64,000 bases of DNA from Palsa-744 sp963734815 (GCA_963734815.1 CAVTIH010000003.1:372001-436000), one strand, 5' to 3'; counted from the stretch's first letter, positions 40,766-51,658 are shown. A program made the numbers and translations. The notes: a model not told the origin generated them from the sequence alone.

Positions 40766-42055
40766 TTAGGGGAGCGCCTGGCACAGCTCGTCCACCGCCC
40801 GCAGCAGCTCCTGGGGCTCGCCGCCCAGGGGCAGACCGGGGGCGCTCTGGCGGCCGCGGCGCAGCTGCACCTCGATCTCACCCGACTCAAGCGTTCGCCG
40901 CCCGACAGTGAGCCGCAGCGGACAGCCGAGCAGCTCGGCGTCGGCGAACTTCTCCCCCGCGCCGAGGTCGCGGTCGTCGTAGAGCACCTCCACCCCGCCA
41001 CTGCGCAGCGCCTCGTACACCCCGTCGGCAGCATCGCGCTCAGGTGTGCCGGGCTTGCCAAGCGCCACCAGGTGCACGGCGAACGGCGCGAGCGCGCGGG
41101 GCCAGGAGATGCCGTGCTCGTCGGAGTACTGCTCGACCGCGGCGGCGACGATCCGCGCCGGGCCGATCCCGTAGGAGCCCATCCAGATCGGGTGCTCGGC
41201 GCCGTGCTCGTCGAGATAACGCGCCCCCAGCGGCTCGGAGTAGCGGGTGCCGAGCTTGAAGATGTTGGCGATCTCGATCGCGGGCTCGATCCGGATCGAT
41301 TCCCCGTCGACGGTGTCCCCCTCCAGCAGCTCGTCTTTGCCGAGCCGCCCACGCACCACCTCGGCGTTGGCCGCGTACCCCGACTCGGTCAGCACCACAT
41401 CGTCCTCCCCCGCGGCGCACGGCGCCATGTACTCGTGCGCGCCTAGCCCGCCCATCATCCCGACGTCGCCCTCGACGCGATAGAAGCGCAGGCCGGTGCG
41501 CTCCATGATGCGGTCGTACGCGCCCACCTGACGGTCGTAGCTGACCGCGAGTCCGGCGGCGTCGCGGTCGAAGGTGTAGGCGTCCTTCATCACGAACTCG
41601 CGCGTGCGCAGCACCCCGGCGCGGGGGCGGGGCTCGTCGCGCTCCTTGACCTGGAAGTGGTAGACGGCGAGCGGCAGATCGCGGTAGGAGCGCACCAGCT
41701 GGGCGATGTGGAAGGTGACGGCCTCCTCGTGGGTCATCGCGAGCACGAGCTCCGAGCCCTTGCGGTCGGTGAGCTTGAACAGCTCCTCGATCTTGATCCG
41801 CCCGGTCTTGTGCCACGGCTCGGCCGGCTGCAGCACCGGCATCAGCATCTCCCGCGTGCCGATCGCGTCCATCTCCTCGCGGATGATGGCAACGACGCGC
41901 TGGTGCACCCGCCAGCCGGCCGGCAGCCACGTCCACATGCCGGCGCCCATCTGGCGGACGAGGCCGGCGCGCACCATCAGCTTGTGCGAGATCGCCTCGG
42001 CGTCGGCCGGTGCCTGCTTCTCGGTGGGCAGCAAATACTCGGAGAGAAGGGTCAT
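40766..42055 (-). CDS. proS: Prolyl-tRNA synthetase (short form without editing insert)
   Basis: A 429-aa class II synthetase. MSEYLLPTEKQ-like start (TLLSEYLLPTEKQAPADAEAISHKLMVRAG), motif 2 region QVKERDEPRPRAGVLRTREFVMKDAYTFD, motif 3 IWMGSYGIGPARIVAAAVEQ and an anticodon-binding C-terminus (VYEALRSGGVEVLYDDRD). The ~180-residue INS editing domain found between motifs 2 and 3 in many bacterial ProRS is absent. It charges tRNA-Pro. ATG 42055 is used although the frame is open to 42112. It is divergent from sodA. Confidence 0.92.
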   Translation of the reverse strand: MTLLSEYLLPTEKQAPADAEAISHKLMVRAGLVRQMGAGMWTWLPAGWRVHQRVVAIIREEMDAIGTREMLMPVLQPAEPWHKTGRIKIEELFKLTDRKGSELVLAMTHEEAVTFHIAQLVRSYRDLPLAVYHFQVKERDEPRPRAGVLRTREFVMKDAYTFDRDAAGLAVSYDRQVGAYDRIMERTGLRFYRVEGDVGMMGGLGAHEYMAPCAAGEDDVVLTESGYAANAEVVRGRLGKDELLEGDTVDGESIRIEPAIEIANIFKLGTRYSEPLGARYLDEHGAEHPIWMGSYGIGPARIVAAAVEQYSDEHGISWPRALAPFAVHLVALGKPGTPERDAADGVYEALRSGGVEVLYDDRDLGAGEKFADAELLGCPLRLTVGRRTLESGEIEVQLRRGRQSAPGLPLGGEPQELLRAVDELCQALP

Positions 42056-42137
42056 GACCGGGGAGCCTAGAGCCTTTGATAGAACAACGTCCAACTGCCG
42101 AGCGTCAATCAAAAGACCAGAGAAGGAGCCTCCCCCA

Positions 42138-42743
<606 letters not shown>

Positions 42744-42759
42744 GATTGGGATGGGCTCC

Positions 42760-42774
42760 GCGGGCCAAGCCCGC
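42760..42774. terminator. GC hairpin after sodA
   Basis: GCGGGC and GCCCGC pair perfectly around CAA, 17 bp after the sodA stop. There is no T-tract, so it is only a candidate terminator. Confidence 0.4.
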
Positions 42775-42794
42775 TGCGCCGGGAGGGTTGCGTG

Positions 42795-42826
42795 CCGGTG
42801 CTTCTCAGCCTCGTGAGAAGCGCCGG
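42795..42826. terminator. Long hairpin at the sodA/ispG convergence
   Basis: GCTTCTCA (42800-42807) pairs with TGAGAAGC (42814-42821), extended by CCGG on both sides after one mismatch. The ispG stop codon lies inside the left arm. It may stop transcription from either direction. Confidence 0.5.
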
Positions 42827-44112
42827 CCGGCGACCGGCGAGACGGCCTCGTCGAGCGGCGCGGACGCGGCGGAACCGCCGTTCCCCACAGCCGGCGTGAG
42901 CATCGACTCGAGCACCGCGTCGGCCGCCTCGTCGTTCTCGGCGGCGGCGGCCTCCAGAGCCGCAAGTTTCTCGGGCGTCATCGCAGTGGCGTCCTCGTTC
43001 GCCGCCAGCCACTCGCGCGCCTCGGCGGCGGCGGCCTCATCGCGCTGCACCGTCTTGCCGGCTGCGTAGTAGCGGTCGATCTCTTTGAAGAGCTCGTCCA
43101 CGAGCTGCTCGGTGGGCACCTTCTTTAGCGGCTCGCCCTTGGAGTAGATCATCCCCATGTCTTTGGCTCCGGTGATCCCGAAGTCGGCGTGGCGGGCCTC
43201 GCCGATGCCGTTGACGGCGCAGCCGAGCACCGAGACCTCGATCGGGTCCTCGTACGCTTCCAGGCGCCGCTCGACCTCGGCGACGACGGAGTCCATGTCG
43301 AACTGTAGGCGTCCGCAGGTGGGGCACGCGATCAGGTCGGGGCCTCGCTGACGCAGCTTCAGCGCCTTGAGGATCTCCCAGGCGACCTTCACCTCCTCCT
43401 CGGCATGGAACGTGGAGAGCGAGATGCGGATCGTGTCGCCCACCCCGTCGGCGAGCAGCGTGCCCAGCCCGACGGCGGACTTAAGCGAACCCGACCACTT
43501 GGTGCCGGCCTCGGTCACGCCGAGGTGCAGCGGGTAGGGGATTTTCTCCGCGAGCAGCCTGTTGGAAGCGATCGTGTTGGGCACCGAGGTCGACTTCATC
43601 GACACCTTGAAGTCGAAGAAGTCAAGGCTCTCCATCAGCGCAACGGTCTCAAGCGCCGCCGTGACGAGCGCCTCGATCGGGTTGTCATACTCGAGCTGGC
43701 GCAGGTGACGGGGCAGCGAGCCGGAGTTGACACCGACGCGCAGCGGCACGCCCCGCTTGCGGGCGAGCTCCACAACCTCCCCCACCTTCTCGGGGCCGCC
43801 GATGTTGCCGGGGTTGATCCGTACGCAGTGGGCGCCCACCTCGATCGCCTTCAGCGCCAGCGTGTGGTTGAAGTGGATGTCGGCGATCACGGGGATCGGC
43901 GAGCGCTCGACGATGATCTTCAGCGCCTCGACGTCCTGCTCGCGGGGCACCGCGACGCGCACGATGTCGGCGCCGGCGTCGGCGACCTTCAGGATCTGGT
44001 CCATCGTGGCCGCGAGGTTGGCGGTCTCGGTCTTGGTCATCGTCTGCACGGCCACCGGGGCGCCGCCGCCGATCGCGATGCCTCCTACAGTGATCTGTCG
44101 CTCCGAAGCCAT
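42805..44112 (-). CDS. ispG: 4-hydroxy-3-methylbut-2-enyl diphosphate synthase (flavodoxin type)
   Basis: A 435-aa IspG. The TIM-barrel part begins RQITVGGIAIGGGAPVAVQTMTKT. The iron-sulfur part has ACPTCGRLQFD, LGCAVNGIGEARHADFGITGAKDMGMIYSKGE and VPTEQLVDELFKEIDRY. It acts in the MEP isoprenoid pathway after the Dxr-initiated steps. The last ~75 residues are an Ala/Glu-rich extension (EAREWLAANEDATAMTPEKL, ALEAAAAENDEAADAVLES) not needed for the fold. ATG 44112 is used. It is divergent from a methyltransferase gene at 44131. Confidence 0.93.
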   Translation of the reverse strand: MASERQITVGGIAIGGGAPVAVQTMTKTETANLAATMDQILKVADAGADIVRVAVPREQDVEALKIIVERSPIPVIADIHFNHTLALKAIEVGAHCVRINPGNIGGPEKVGEVVELARKRGVPLRVGVNSGSLPRHLRQLEYDNPIEALVTAALETVALMESLDFFDFKVSMKSTSVPNTIASNRLLAEKIPYPLHLGVTEAGTKWSGSLKSAVGLGTLLADGVGDTIRISLSTFHAEEEVKVAWEILKALKLRQRGPDLIACPTCGRLQFDMDSVVAEVERRLEAYEDPIEVSVLGCAVNGIGEARHADFGITGAKDMGMIYSKGEPLKKVPTEQLVDELFKEIDRYYAAGKTVQRDEAAAAEAREWLAANEDATAMTPEKLAALEAAAAENDEAADAVLESMLTPAVGNGGSAASAPLDEAVSPVAGRRFSRG

Positions 44113-44130
44113 GTGTACGGTGATTCTACG

Positions 44131-44778
44131 ATGACGCGAGCCCCTTCCGAGGTCTACCCCACCTCGCGCGGGCCGCTGGCGCGGATCGCCTCCCCGTACG
44201 CCGCCCGCGCGCGCCGCCGACGGCACGAGCGCTTCTTCAAGCTGACCTGCCTGCCACCCGGTGGGCGCGTGCTGGACGTGGGCTGCGGCCGGCTCGGCCT
44301 ACGGGCGCTGGAGCCAAGGCTCGACATCACCGGCACCGACATCGCGCCCCACCAGGGCTACCCCGGCCCGTTCGTACAGGCCGACGCCGGCGAAGGGCTG
44401 CCGTTTGCCGACAACGAGTTCGACCTCGTGTACTGCAACAGCGTGATCGAGCACGTGCCGCCCGCGCGCCGCGCGGCGTTCGCCACCGAGCTGCGCCGCG
44501 TGGGCCGCGGCTGGTATGTGCAGACTCCCGCCTACTCGTTCCCGATCGAGCCACACGCGCTGCTGCCATTCGCGCATTGGCTGCCGCCACGCCTGCGTCG
44601 CCCCTACTGGAAGCTGGGGGCGAGCAGCGGCTGGGAAGAGATCGAGCTACTGCGTCGGGGTGAGATGGAGGCGCTGTTCGGGCCGGCCCTGCCCGAGCGC
44701 GCTGGTCCGCTGGTCAAGAGTTGGGTGTGCGTGAGAGCGGTAGTCGCCGGGGGTCAACCCCCGGCGACGCCGCTGTGA
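44131..44778 (+). CDS. Class I SAM-dependent methyltransferase
   Basis: A 215-aa type-11 methyltransferase: GGRVLDVGCGRLGLRAL (motif I), DITGTDIAPHQGYPGPFVQADAGEGLPFADNEFDLVYCNSVIEHV in consecutive blocks, and the C-terminal part YWKLGASSGWEEIELLRRGEM. The substrate is unknown; such proteins often act in glycan or lipid modification. The ATG lies 18 bp from the divergent ispG start. It ends 2 bp from the stop of the convergent secreted-protein gene. Confidence 0.8.
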   Translation: MTRAPSEVYPTSRGPLARIASPYAARARRRRHERFFKLTCLPPGGRVLDVGCGRLGLRALEPRLDITGTDIAPHQGYPGPFVQADAGEGLPFADNEFDLVYCNSVIEHVPPARRAAFATELRRVGRGWYVQTPAYSFPIEPHALLPFAHWLPPRLRRPYWKLGASSGWEEIELLRRGEMEALFGPALPERAGPLVKSWVCVRAVVAGGQPPATPL

Positions 44779-44780
44779 GC

Positions 44781-45491
44781 CTATTCTTTGTAAGCCCCGA
44801 ATTTTAATTCTTCAGTCAACGTCCGGAATAATAAATCGGCGGTGAACGTCGCCGTCTGACCACCGATTTCCATGCCGATGGCGACCGATTTATTGCCGAT
44901 TTCGGCCGATGTGAGCGCCGGTTCGAGGCACATGAATAAGCCGGATGTCGCTTCGACTTCCTGATGGGTGTCCACAGACGCGACATCGTATTTGTCTTCT
45001 TTGGCCAATTTCACTTCGGTCGGGCTTAACGTGAAGGAGCATGTTTCCGTGCCTTTTTTGCTGATCGTGACGGTCGTAAATGCGCCTGCCGCATCGAACA
45101 CGTCGACGATCTGAGTGGTGCCCGTTTCATAGCCCAGTTCGGTCGCTGATTTGGTCCGAGCTAGGGTCACTTCGCAACCGGTGGAGCCTTCGAGCGCGCA
45201 GGAGCTGTATTCGATCGTCTCTTCGTCTTTACCGGGGTTGCCGCCGATCAGCTTGCCTTCGATTTTGGCGACGCTGCAGGAGATCGTCGCGGCTTTTTCT
45301 TTGATCGTGGCTTTCAGCTTGACCAGGCTGCCGGAGAAGTTTTCACCTCTGATTGATCTGGTTTCGCCGGCCGCCAGTTTCGTGCCGTTGACGTGCCACA
45401 CCGGGCCGGTTGCCGCCGATGCGACGGCATTTGTCGAGATGAGGCCAACCGCTGTCAGCAGCACGAATAGGATTACGCGTAGTTTGAACAT
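44781..45491 (-). CDS. Secreted hypothetical protein, AT-richer than neighbours
   Basis: A 236-aa protein with a clear signal peptide (VILFVLLTAVGLISTNAVASAA). The mature part is beta-rich with conserved-looking cysteines (ISCSVAKIEGKLIGG, YSSCALEGSTGCEVTLAR, TETCSFTLSPTEVKLAKED, FMCLEPALTSAEIGNKSVAIG). I do not recognise a named domain. Codons such as AAA, TTT and GAA are frequent, unlike flanking genes, suggesting transfer or a distinct expression class. GGAAGGAG is 11 nt before the ATG, with two perfect hairpins just upstream. Confidence 0.75.
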   Translation of the reverse strand: MFKLRVILFVLLTAVGLISTNAVASAATGPVWHVNGTKLAAGETRSIRGENFSGSLVKLKATIKEKAATISCSVAKIEGKLIGGNPGKDEETIEYSSCALEGSTGCEVTLARTKSATELGYETGTTQIVDVFDAAGAFTTVTISKKGTETCSFTLSPTEVKLAKEDKYDVASVDTHQEVEATSGLFMCLEPALTSAEIGNKSVAIGMEIGGQTATFTADLLFRTLTEELKFGAYKE

Positions 45492-45510
45492 AATGTTTTT
45501 ATCTCCTTCC

Positions 45511-45571
45511 GTCCCGGCGCCGCCGGGACCATTGCTATATGGATGAGACGTCCATCCCGCGACGCGCGGGA
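45511..45571 (-). promoter_or_regulatory. Two perfect hairpins in the leader of the secreted protein gene
   Basis: GTCCCGGC/GCCGGGAC (45511-45529, 3-nt loop) directly precedes the Shine-Dalgarno on the minus strand. TCCCGCG/CGCGGGA (45555-45571, 3-nt loop) lies further upstream. TATAGC between them (about 45535) could be a -10 box, which would leave the first hairpin at the 5' end of the mRNA. The rest of the 220-bp gap shows no gene. Confidence 0.5.
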
Positions 45572-45711
45572 AGGAGTCCGCGTCCCTGCCCTTTAGGTTC
45601 CACTCCATGAACCCTCGGCTCCCTCGCCGCTGCCCCGCTTGCGGACAACAGCGTGGACGCAGGCAGTATCCCGCTTCGGCTGGCGTAATACAACCGCTTG
45701 AGATGCCGGTG

Positions 45712-47552
<1,841 letters not shown>

Positions 47553-47556
<4 letters not shown>

Positions 47557-48662
47557 CCGCCGAGACGTCCGATGTCGTTGCTGAGGCCATTGATAACCAG
47601 AAAAGCTAGCAACACGATCCCGACCGAGCTGAAACGCCACATCGCGGCGAGCGACACGCGCCGCCCGCGCACCTTCTCGGCGAGCGACCACAGCACGTGG
47701 CCGCCGTCGAGCGGTAGGAACGGGAAGAGGTTGACGATCGCCAGGGCGAGCGAAACGAAGCCGATGATCACGAGCGCGTAGCCGGCGCCGGCGGTGACCG
47801 CTTCCTGGGTCGCAACAGTGATCCCCACGATGCTGCTGAATTCATGGCGCACCTTCGCGCTGGTGAAGGCGTGGCCGATGTTGGTGAGCGTGTGGGCGGT
47901 GATCCCCCACATCTCACCGAGCGCCGCGCCGGCGGCCGCGAACGGGCCGTAGCTCTTGGGGGTGGCGCCGAAGTCGAAGCCGATCAACATGCGGTGCAGG
48001 GCGGCGCTATAGCGGGGGTACACCGAGAGCGAGACCGTATGGCCCGCCCGCCTGACGGTCAGGTGCACAGGTGTGGCCGCGCGGCAGCCCTTGTGCGGGG
48101 TTCCCGCGCAGCGGTGGGCGCCGATCGCCCTGATCGCGGATGCCTCGTTCACGCGCCGCCCGTCGATCGTCACGATCCGGTCGTGGAGCCTAAGCGTTCC
48201 GTAGGCGGGCTCGTGCTGCTCGATCGCCGCCACGGTAGTGCTCGGCACCCGCGTGTGGATCGAGGGGTTGAGGTTTTCGAGCGTGGCGACGCCGGCGAGG
48301 CTGCCGGAGAAGAGGATCGCCCAGAACAGCAGGAAGGCGATCAGCAGGTTCACGCCGGGGCCGGCGAGGATCACAGCGATCCGCTTCCACGGCGGCTGGT
48401 TGTAGTAGGCGCGCTTTGCCACCTCCGGGTCGAGCCCCTCCAGTTCCTGAGGGCTCATCCCGGTGATCTTCACGAACCCCCCGGCGGGGATCGCGCCGAT
48501 CATGTACTCCGTCTCCCCCCTGCGAACGCCCACGAGCTTCGGCGGGAAGAACAGCGAGAAGCGCTCCACGCGCATCCCCACCGCCTTGGCGACGGCGAAG
48601 TGCCCCGCCTCGTGAAGGATGATGAGGGCGGCGATGCCGAGGAGCGCGAGCAGCCAGCTCAT
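47553..48662 (-). CDS. rseP: RseP/RIP-type site-2 metalloprotease
   Basis: A 369-aa intramembrane zinc protease. HEAGH (residues 17-21) is in the first membrane helix, IGAIPAGGFVKITGM follows, a PDZ-like domain sits at ~130-200 (LRLHDRIVTIDGRRV), and the third ligand is in VNLFPFLPLDGGHVLW. It cleaves membrane-bound regulators such as anti-sigma factors. It is a normal member of the dxr-rseP-ispG neighbourhood; here dxr is separated from it by an inserted XRE-NTase pair on the other strand. Confidence 0.93.
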
Positions 48663-48801
48663 CGGCTCGCGCCCCGCGGCAGGACAGGGTTGAAAGTGTG
48701 TCTCATGGACTCAGTGTGGCAGGCCGCAGGTCGAGTCCTCCGCGGTTGTGCGCAGGTCGAAACATCGGCGGCTGCGCCTGACCAAGCACCCATTTCAATA
48801 G

Positions 48802-48816
48802 CTTATAAGTTATAAT
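48802..48816 (+). promoter_or_regulatory. Promoter/operator of XRE-NTase module 2
   Basis: A perfect TATAAT (48811-48816) ends 6 bp before the ATG at 48823, so the transcript should begin at the start codon (leaderless). The perfect palindrome CTTATAAG (48802-48809) adjoins it and could be the binding site of the HTH protein itself. Confidence 0.55.
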
Positions 48817-48822
48817 CAGGGT

Positions 48823-49158
48823 ATGGATCCTGCCTCCCTTCTCAAGGACGCTCGCCGCGAAGCGGGCCTCAGCCAGGCACAGCTGGCCCGTCGCCTCGGA
48901 GTCAGCCAGGCGGCCGTGGCGAAGCTGGAGCGCGCGGACGCCAATCCCACGATCAAGACGCTCAGCCAGGCACTGCGGATGACGGGACGACAGCTCGTAA
49001 TGGCCACCGCGCCGGTGAAGGCAGGCATCGATGAGACGCTGGTGGTCGAGCAACTCAAACTGAGTCCCGATCAGCGGCTCGCGCAGTTGGAAAGCATGTA
49101 TGAGTGGGGACGCGAGCTGGCGCTCGCCGGAGCCAAGGCCCGTGGCCAACTGGCCTGA
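48823..49158 (+). CDS. XRE-type HTH regulator of XRE-NTase module 2 (antitoxin-like)
   Basis: A 111-aa protein: LLKDARREAGLSQAQLARRLGVSQAAVAKLERADANPTIKTLSQAL is an XRE/Cro HTH. It is followed by a C-terminal segment IDETLVVEQLKLSPDQRLAQLESMYEWGRELA that matches the module 1 HTH protein (same SPxxR motif and spacing). A leaderless ATG is supported by the TATAAT directly upstream. It overlaps the NTase gene by 17 bp. It probably represses its own promoter and may counteract the NTase. Confidence 0.82.
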   Translation: MDPASLLKDARREAGLSQAQLARRLGVSQAAVAKLERADANPTIKTLSQALRMTGRQLVMATAPVKAGIDETLVVEQLKLSPDQRLAQLESMYEWGRELALAGAKARGQLA

Positions 49159-49633
49159 GTATCGCCCCGCGGCCCTGGTACAGGCGCTCGTCGAAGGCGG
49201 CGTGGACTTTGTGATCATCGGCGGCGTCGGCGTCGTGTTGCAGGCGATGCCACGCTTCACCAAGGATCTCGACATCTGCTATTCGACGGCACAGGGCAAT
49301 CTCGAAGCGCTCGGCAACGTGCTCGTTGGACTGACGGCTCGTCTGCGCGGCATTCCAGAGGAGGTGCCGTTTGTACCCGACGAGCGCTCCTTGCGACACA
49401 CACAGATTCTGTGCTTGACCACCCCTGTGGGCGACATCGACCTGCTGACCAACCCCGACGGCGCTCCCCCATACGAGATTCTCCACGAACGAGCCGATAT
49501 CTTCGAGCTGGGTGGCCACCGAGTTCGGACCGCCTCAATCGAAGATCTGCTCGCGATGAAGCGGGCTGCGGGTCGTCCGCAGGACTTGATTGACATCGAA
49601 TCGCTGGAAGTCGCCCGCGAACGGCAGCGCTGA
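49142..49633 (+). CDS. Nucleotidyltransferase-fold protein of XRE-NTase module 2 (toxin-like)
   Basis: A 163-aa protein: GGVDFVIIGGVGVVLQAMPRFTKDLDICY has Asp42 and Asp44 as the NTase metal pair, at exactly the same residue numbers as in the module 1 NTase when the GTG at 49142 is used. That, and a GGAG shortly upstream, favour this start over ATG 49100. DIDLLTNPDGAPPYEILHERAD and SIEDLLAMKRAAGRPQDLIDIESL complete the fold. It lacks the long C-terminal part of the 247-aa homologue. It converges on dxr across 11 bp. Its activity is unknown; toxin-like by context. Confidence 0.78.
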   Translation: MANWPEYRPAALVQALVEGGVDFVIIGGVGVVLQAMPRFTKDLDICYSTAQGNLEALGNVLVGLTARLRGIPEEVPFVPDERSLRHTQILCLTTPVGDIDLLTNPDGAPPYEILHERADIFELGGHRVRTASIEDLLAMKRAAGRPQDLIDIESLEVARERQR

Positions 49634-49644
49634 CGAGCGTGGGT

Positions 49645-50802
49645 TCACGCCGCCCCCGCCACCGCCTCGCCCGCCACCTCGCGCGCCCGGCGGTCGGCTT
49701 CATACAGCGACTCGAAGGCGCGCACCGGCTCGGCGGGGAGCCGCTCCAGGGCCGTTTCGATCACGGCCGGAATGCCACCGAACGGCAGGCGCTCGGTGAG
49801 GAAGGCGTGGACCGCAACCTCGTTGGCGGCGTTCAGCACGCACGGCGCGGTCCCCCCCGCGCGCGCTGCCGCACGCGCCAACCCCAGGCACGGAAACGCG
49901 TCGAGATCGACCGCCTCGAACGTCAGCTCGCCGACCTGCACGAGGTCGAGCGGCGCGATCGGCAGCTCGACGCTTTCGCCGCCGTGCAGCGCGTAGGAGA
50001 TCGCCAGGCGCATGTCGCGCGGGCCGATGTGGGCGAGCATCGCGCCGTCGGCGAGCTGGATCAGGCCGTGAATAAGCGACTGGGGGTGGACGACCACGTC
50101 GATGCGCTCGTATGGGGTGCCGAACAGGTGGTGGGCCTCCATCAGCTCCAAGCCCTTATTCATCAGCGTGGCGGAGCCGATCGTGTTCATGGCGCCCATC
50201 GCCCACGTGGGGTGGGCGAGCGCCTGCGCGACCGTCACCTCCTGCAGCTGCGCGCGCGTGCGCCCACGGAAGGGTCCACCGCTGGCGGTGATCACCAACC
50301 GCTCCACCGCGCCGGGCGGTTGCCCGGCGAGCAGTTGGTGCAGGGCGGTGTGCTCGGAGTCCACGGGCACGATCCGCGCGCCGGTGGCTTCCGCGAGCGC
50401 GGTGACCAGCTCACCGCCGACCACCAGCGACTCCTTGTTGGCGAGCGCCAGATCGATCCCCTCGCCAAGCGTGGCCACGGTGGGTCCGAGGCCGGCGGAG
50501 CCGACGAGCGCGTTGAGCACCAGATCGGCGCCCGACTCCACGACCAGCCGCACGAGCCCCTCGGGGCCGTGCAGCACCTCCCCCCCGGTCCACGCCTCCG
50601 CCGCACGCGCCGCGGCGTCGGTGTCCACCAGCGCGATTCGGGACACGCCGTGGGTGTGAGCCTGCGCGAGCAGCGCCTCCCACGAGCGCCCGGCGGAGAG
50701 CCCGACCAGCTCGAATTGCTCGCTGCGGCTCACGATGTCGAGCGCCTGCGTGCCGATCGAGCCGGTGGAGCCGAGGATCAGGAGTCGCTTGGGCTCAGAC
50801 AT
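49645..50802 (-). CDS. dxr: 1-deoxy-D-xylulose 5-phosphate reductoisomerase
   Basis: A 385-aa enzyme. NADPH-binding LILGSTGSIGTQALDIV, LANKESLVVGGELV, metal/substrate site VPVDSEHTALHQLL, ITASGGPFRGRTRAQL, and WAMGAMNTIGSATLMNKGLELMEAH are all present. It makes 2-C-methyl-D-erythritol 4-phosphate in the MEP pathway. ATG 50802 overlaps cdsA by 8 bp, so it is in the rpsB-to-dxr transcription direction. The lipid-precursor genes cdsA and uppS lie directly upstream. Confidence 0.95.
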   Translation of the reverse strand: MSEPKRLLILGSTGSIGTQALDIVSRSEQFELVGLSAGRSWEALLAQAHTHGVSRIALVDTDAAARAAEAWTGGEVLHGPEGLVRLVVESGADLVLNALVGSAGLGPTVATLGEGIDLALANKESLVVGGELVTALAEATGARIVPVDSEHTALHQLLAGQPPGAVERLVITASGGPFRGRTRAQLQEVTVAQALAHPTWAMGAMNTIGSATLMNKGLELMEAHHLFGTPYERIDVVVHPQSLIHGLIQLADGAMLAHIGPRDMRLAISYALHGGESVELPIAPLDLVQVGELTFEAVDLDAFPCLGLARAAARAGGTAPCVLNAANEVAVHAFLTERLPFGGIPAVIETALERLPAEPVRAFESLYEADRRAREVAGEAVAGAA

Positions 50803-51658
50803 ACGCCAGCCAAATGTAATAGCCGACCACCGCTGTGAACAGCACCGCGTCGAGGCGGTCGAGCGCGCCGCCGTGCGCGCCGAACAGCCTCCCGGCGTCC
50901 TTGACACCGGCCTCGCGCTTGACGAACGACTCGAACAGGTCGCCGATGGGGCCGGCAACCGCGACGCCGAGGCCGAGCACGAGCGCGTGCGTGCCGGGCA
51001 GCCATTCCTGGTAGCGCCCAGCCAGCCACACCGCGACGACCGCGCAGATCATGCCGGCCACCAGCCCCTCGACGGTCTTGCCGGGCGAGATCCGCGGCGC
51101 GAGCGGGCGGCGGCCGAACAGGCGCCCGCCGAGGTAGGCGCCGGTGTCGCCGAGGAAGGTGCCGACCAGCACGTCGATCACGATGCCCTCGCCGTGCGGC
51201 AGTTGGCGCAGCATCACCGCGTGGGCGAGCGCGAGGCCGATCCAGAAGATTCCCAGCAGCGTGACGGCCAGCCCGGCGACGGAGGGGCGGGGTTGGCGCA
51301 GGGTCAGCAGAAACAGCAGCGGCAGCGCGGCGACCGTGGCGAGCAGCACTTTTTCCGGGGCGGGGCTTCCATACAGCGCCGCGGCGATCAGCCCCGCCAG
51401 CGCGATGAACCCAGCGAGGCGCACGGGGTGGGTACGCTCGTACATCGCGTAGAGCTCGTGCATGCAGATCCAGCCGAGCACCAGCACGCCGAGTGCGAAG
51501 ACGACGCCGCCCTCGATCACGATGAACAGCGCGAACGCGATCGCCGGCAACGCGGCGAGCACCCGTGAGGCGAGGTCCGAGCGCGTGCGCTCGCGGGCAG
51601 GCTGACCTCCGGCGGTGGGGCGCGAGCGGCCTTTCATTGGGGTATGGGGAGCTGACAT
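50795..51658 (-). CDS. cdsA: Phosphatidate cytidylyltransferase
   Basis: A 287-aa polytopic membrane enzyme. The signature region is APRISPGKTVEGLVAGM and GPIGDLFESFVKREAGVKDAGRLFGAHGGALDRLDAV, containing the conserved Asp/Lys residues of CdsA. It makes CDP-diacylglycerol, the substrate of the PgsA-like enzyme at 40 kb. The N-terminal ~30 residues are polar; about eight membrane helices follow. It lies 7 bp downstream of uppS and overlaps dxr by 8 bp. Confidence 0.93.
   Translation of the reverse strand: MSAPHTPMKGRSRPTAGGQPARERTRSDLASRVLAALPAIAFALFIVIEGGVVFALGVLVLGWICMHELYAMYERTHPVRLAGFIALAGLIAAALYGSPAPEKVLLATVAALPLLFLLTLRQPRPSVAGLAVTLLGIFWIGLALAHAVMLRQLPHGEGIVIDVLVGTFLGDTGAYLGGRLFGRRPLAPRISPGKTVEGLVAGMICAVVAVWLAGRYQEWLPGTHALVLGLGVAVAGPIGDLFESFVKREAGVKDAGRLFGAHGGALDRLDAVLFTAVVGYYIWLAYV

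Noticed and set aside
41706..42137. An upstream extension of superoxide dismutase by 144 residues
   Set aside because: It is antisense to proS, and the canonical SOD N-terminus with a good Shine-Dalgarno begins at 42138.
48735..48760. tRNA T-arm-like sequence (GGTCGAGTCC)
   Set aside because: No acceptor stem, anticodon arm or flanking pairing could be found around it.
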